Assembly: GCA_026391755.1 (NCBI GenBank)
Contig: JAPLDN010000341.1
Span: 1 to 6,618, forward strand
Direction of reading: 5' to 3'
Origin: Bacteroidota bacterium
Lineage (GTDB): Bacteria > Bacteroidota > Bacteroidia > Bacteroidales > FEN-979
Length of the DNA stretch: 6,618 nt
Made by a program: the position numbers and the translations under genes. Shown here in pieces: positions 6,237-6,618 of the stretch (position 1 is the stretch's first letter; each line of letters begins with the position of its first letter). The notes under the pieces are model-generated. The model made no database searches. It saw nothing but the letters and a program-made list of their open reading frames with translations, and was not told the origin of the DNA.

Positions 6237-6263
6237 TTTAATAATTTCGCAGATATTATTAAA
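6237..6263 (+). repeat. AT-rich perfect inverted repeat, 9-nt arms with 9-nt spacer
   Basis: TTTAATAAT (6237-6245) and ATTATTAAA (6255-6263) are exact reverse complements around the spacer TTCGCAGAT. It lies in the 58-nt gap between the BtrH-like gene and the second small-protein gene. The arms contain only A and T, so a hairpin would be weak and would not make a good terminator. A dyad binding site for a regulator is the more plausible reading, though chance in AT-rich spacer DNA cannot be excluded. Confidence 0.5.
6242..6252 (+). promoter_or_regulatory. Candidate −7 promoter element before small-protein copy B
   Basis: TAATTTCG (6242-6249) matches seven of eight positions of the Bacteroidetes TAnnTTTG element. 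The 11-mer TAATTTCGCAG shares nine positions with TACTTTTGCAG upstream of the ACP gene (1790-1800). It lies 35 nt before the ATG at 6277, and the ACP element lies 30 nt before its own start. No −33 element is evident. It overlaps the inverted repeat, so a protein bound to the dyad would cover it. Confidence 0.3.
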
Positions 6264-6276
6264 CAAAAGAGAACCG

Positions 6277-6618
6277 ATGGAAACCCCAGCAGAAAATACA
6301 GATCCTGTATACAAGAATAAGGATTACGGACAATACCGTGAATTGTTCTATTCCTACGATGAACAAGGAAACTTCGGGAAAACTGTGGGTTACCATGGCG
6401 AACCCGACAGGTTGGTTTTACAGCAGTCGTGGGACTTATTTAACGATCGCACTGAAGAAGCCCGTCAAAAGGTCCTTGCAGGAACAGCCAGCCCGATTGT
6501 GTATTATATGGAAAAGATCCTTGCCGATCCTTTGGGCTTATCCATGATGGCAGGTGTTTCGTTCTGGAAGGTTAAGCTTCATTTTAAACCATTTTTTTTC
6601 AAACGGCTCAGCGATAAA
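6277..6618 (+). CDS. Small protein of unknown function, copy B (3' end missing)
   Basis: The frame is open from ATG 6277 to the last base of the window (114 codons, no stop), so the 3' end lies downstream. It is a diverged paralogue of the protein at 4826-5215. With a constant offset of seven residues and no gaps, shared positions include REL, YS.D, QQ.WD, Arg58, SP....YMEK (72-80), Trp97, Lys100, His102, KP (104-105), Phe108 and RL (110-111). About 31 of 92 positions agree by hand alignment. By comparison with copy A, roughly 20-25 residues are missing. The N-terminus is longer and polar. The function is unknown, and no membrane segment or signal peptide is visible. The T8 run at 6592-6599 encodes Phe-rich residues where copy A has Gly-Val-Phe. 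The start is supported by the alignment and a weak purine-rich AAAGAGAA before it. Confidence 0.87.
   Translation, partial: METPAENTDPVYKNKDYGQYRELFYSYDEQGNFGKTVGYHGEPDRLVLQQSWDLFNDRTEEARQKVLAGTASPIVYYMEKILADPLGLSMMAGVSFWKVKLHFKPFFFKRLSDK

Noticed and set aside
6229..6321. 30-codon open frame ATG 6229 to TAA 6319-6321
   Set aside because: Very short, spans the dyad repeat, overlaps copy B in another frame, and has no ribosome site or recognisable product.
6338..6547. 69-aa + strand open frame near the window end
   Set aside because: It is out of frame with the real gene starting at 6277, whose product aligns to the 4826-5215 protein; the 69-aa product matches nothing.

Overview
The window looks like part of a Bacteroidota (Bacteroidetes) chromosome. 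Three things point there: a TAnnTTTG-type −7 promoter element in front of the ACP gene, Shine-Dalgarno sequences missing from most genes, and proteins that read like Bacteroidetes secondary-lipid cluster members. All eight genes are on the + strand. They are packed with gaps of 1-58 nt and one 22-nt overlap, so this is the middle of one operon-like lipid or polyketide cluster. Both ends are cut: the first gene lacks its 5' end and the last lacks its 3' end. There is no gene-free stretch over 60 nt, and I see no RNA gene, CRISPR array or insertion sequence.

Layout: (1) 3' part of a FabG-like ketoacyl-ACP reductase (1-498). (2) A four-unit CTATCNNN repeat running into the start of a FabF-like ketosynthase with an intact C-H-K-H active site (547-1770). 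(3) A T12 tract and candidate promoter, then a dedicated acyl carrier protein with a DSL serine (1820-2068). (4) A 777-aa single-chain fusion of an LpxL/HtrB-like lysophospholipid acyltransferase to a B12-binding radical SAM enzyme (2074-4407). (5) A FabZ-like hotdog protein without the canonical GHFPG histidine (4386-4823). (6) A 129-aa protein of unknown function (4826-5215). (7) A BtrH-like protein with a C39-type Cys/His/Asp arrangement, expected to move acyl groups off an ACP (5217-6218). (8) A second, divergent copy of the 129-aa protein, running off the end of the window (6277-6618).

Working together (inference): ketosynthase, reductase and hotdog protein would build or modify a chain on the dedicated ACP, as in type II fatty acid, aryl polyene, flexirubin or proposed ladderane systems. 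The radical SAM half of the fusion would carry out a difficult modification such as methylation, cyclisation or rearrangement. The acyltransferase half and the BtrH-like protein would hand the acyl group to an acceptor. No second ketosynthase or chain-length factor, thioesterase, adenylating enzyme or exporter lies inside the window, so the product cannot be named. The most unusual points are the acyltransferase-radical SAM fusion, the paired small unknown proteins around the BtrH-like gene, and the histidine-poor hotdog protein.
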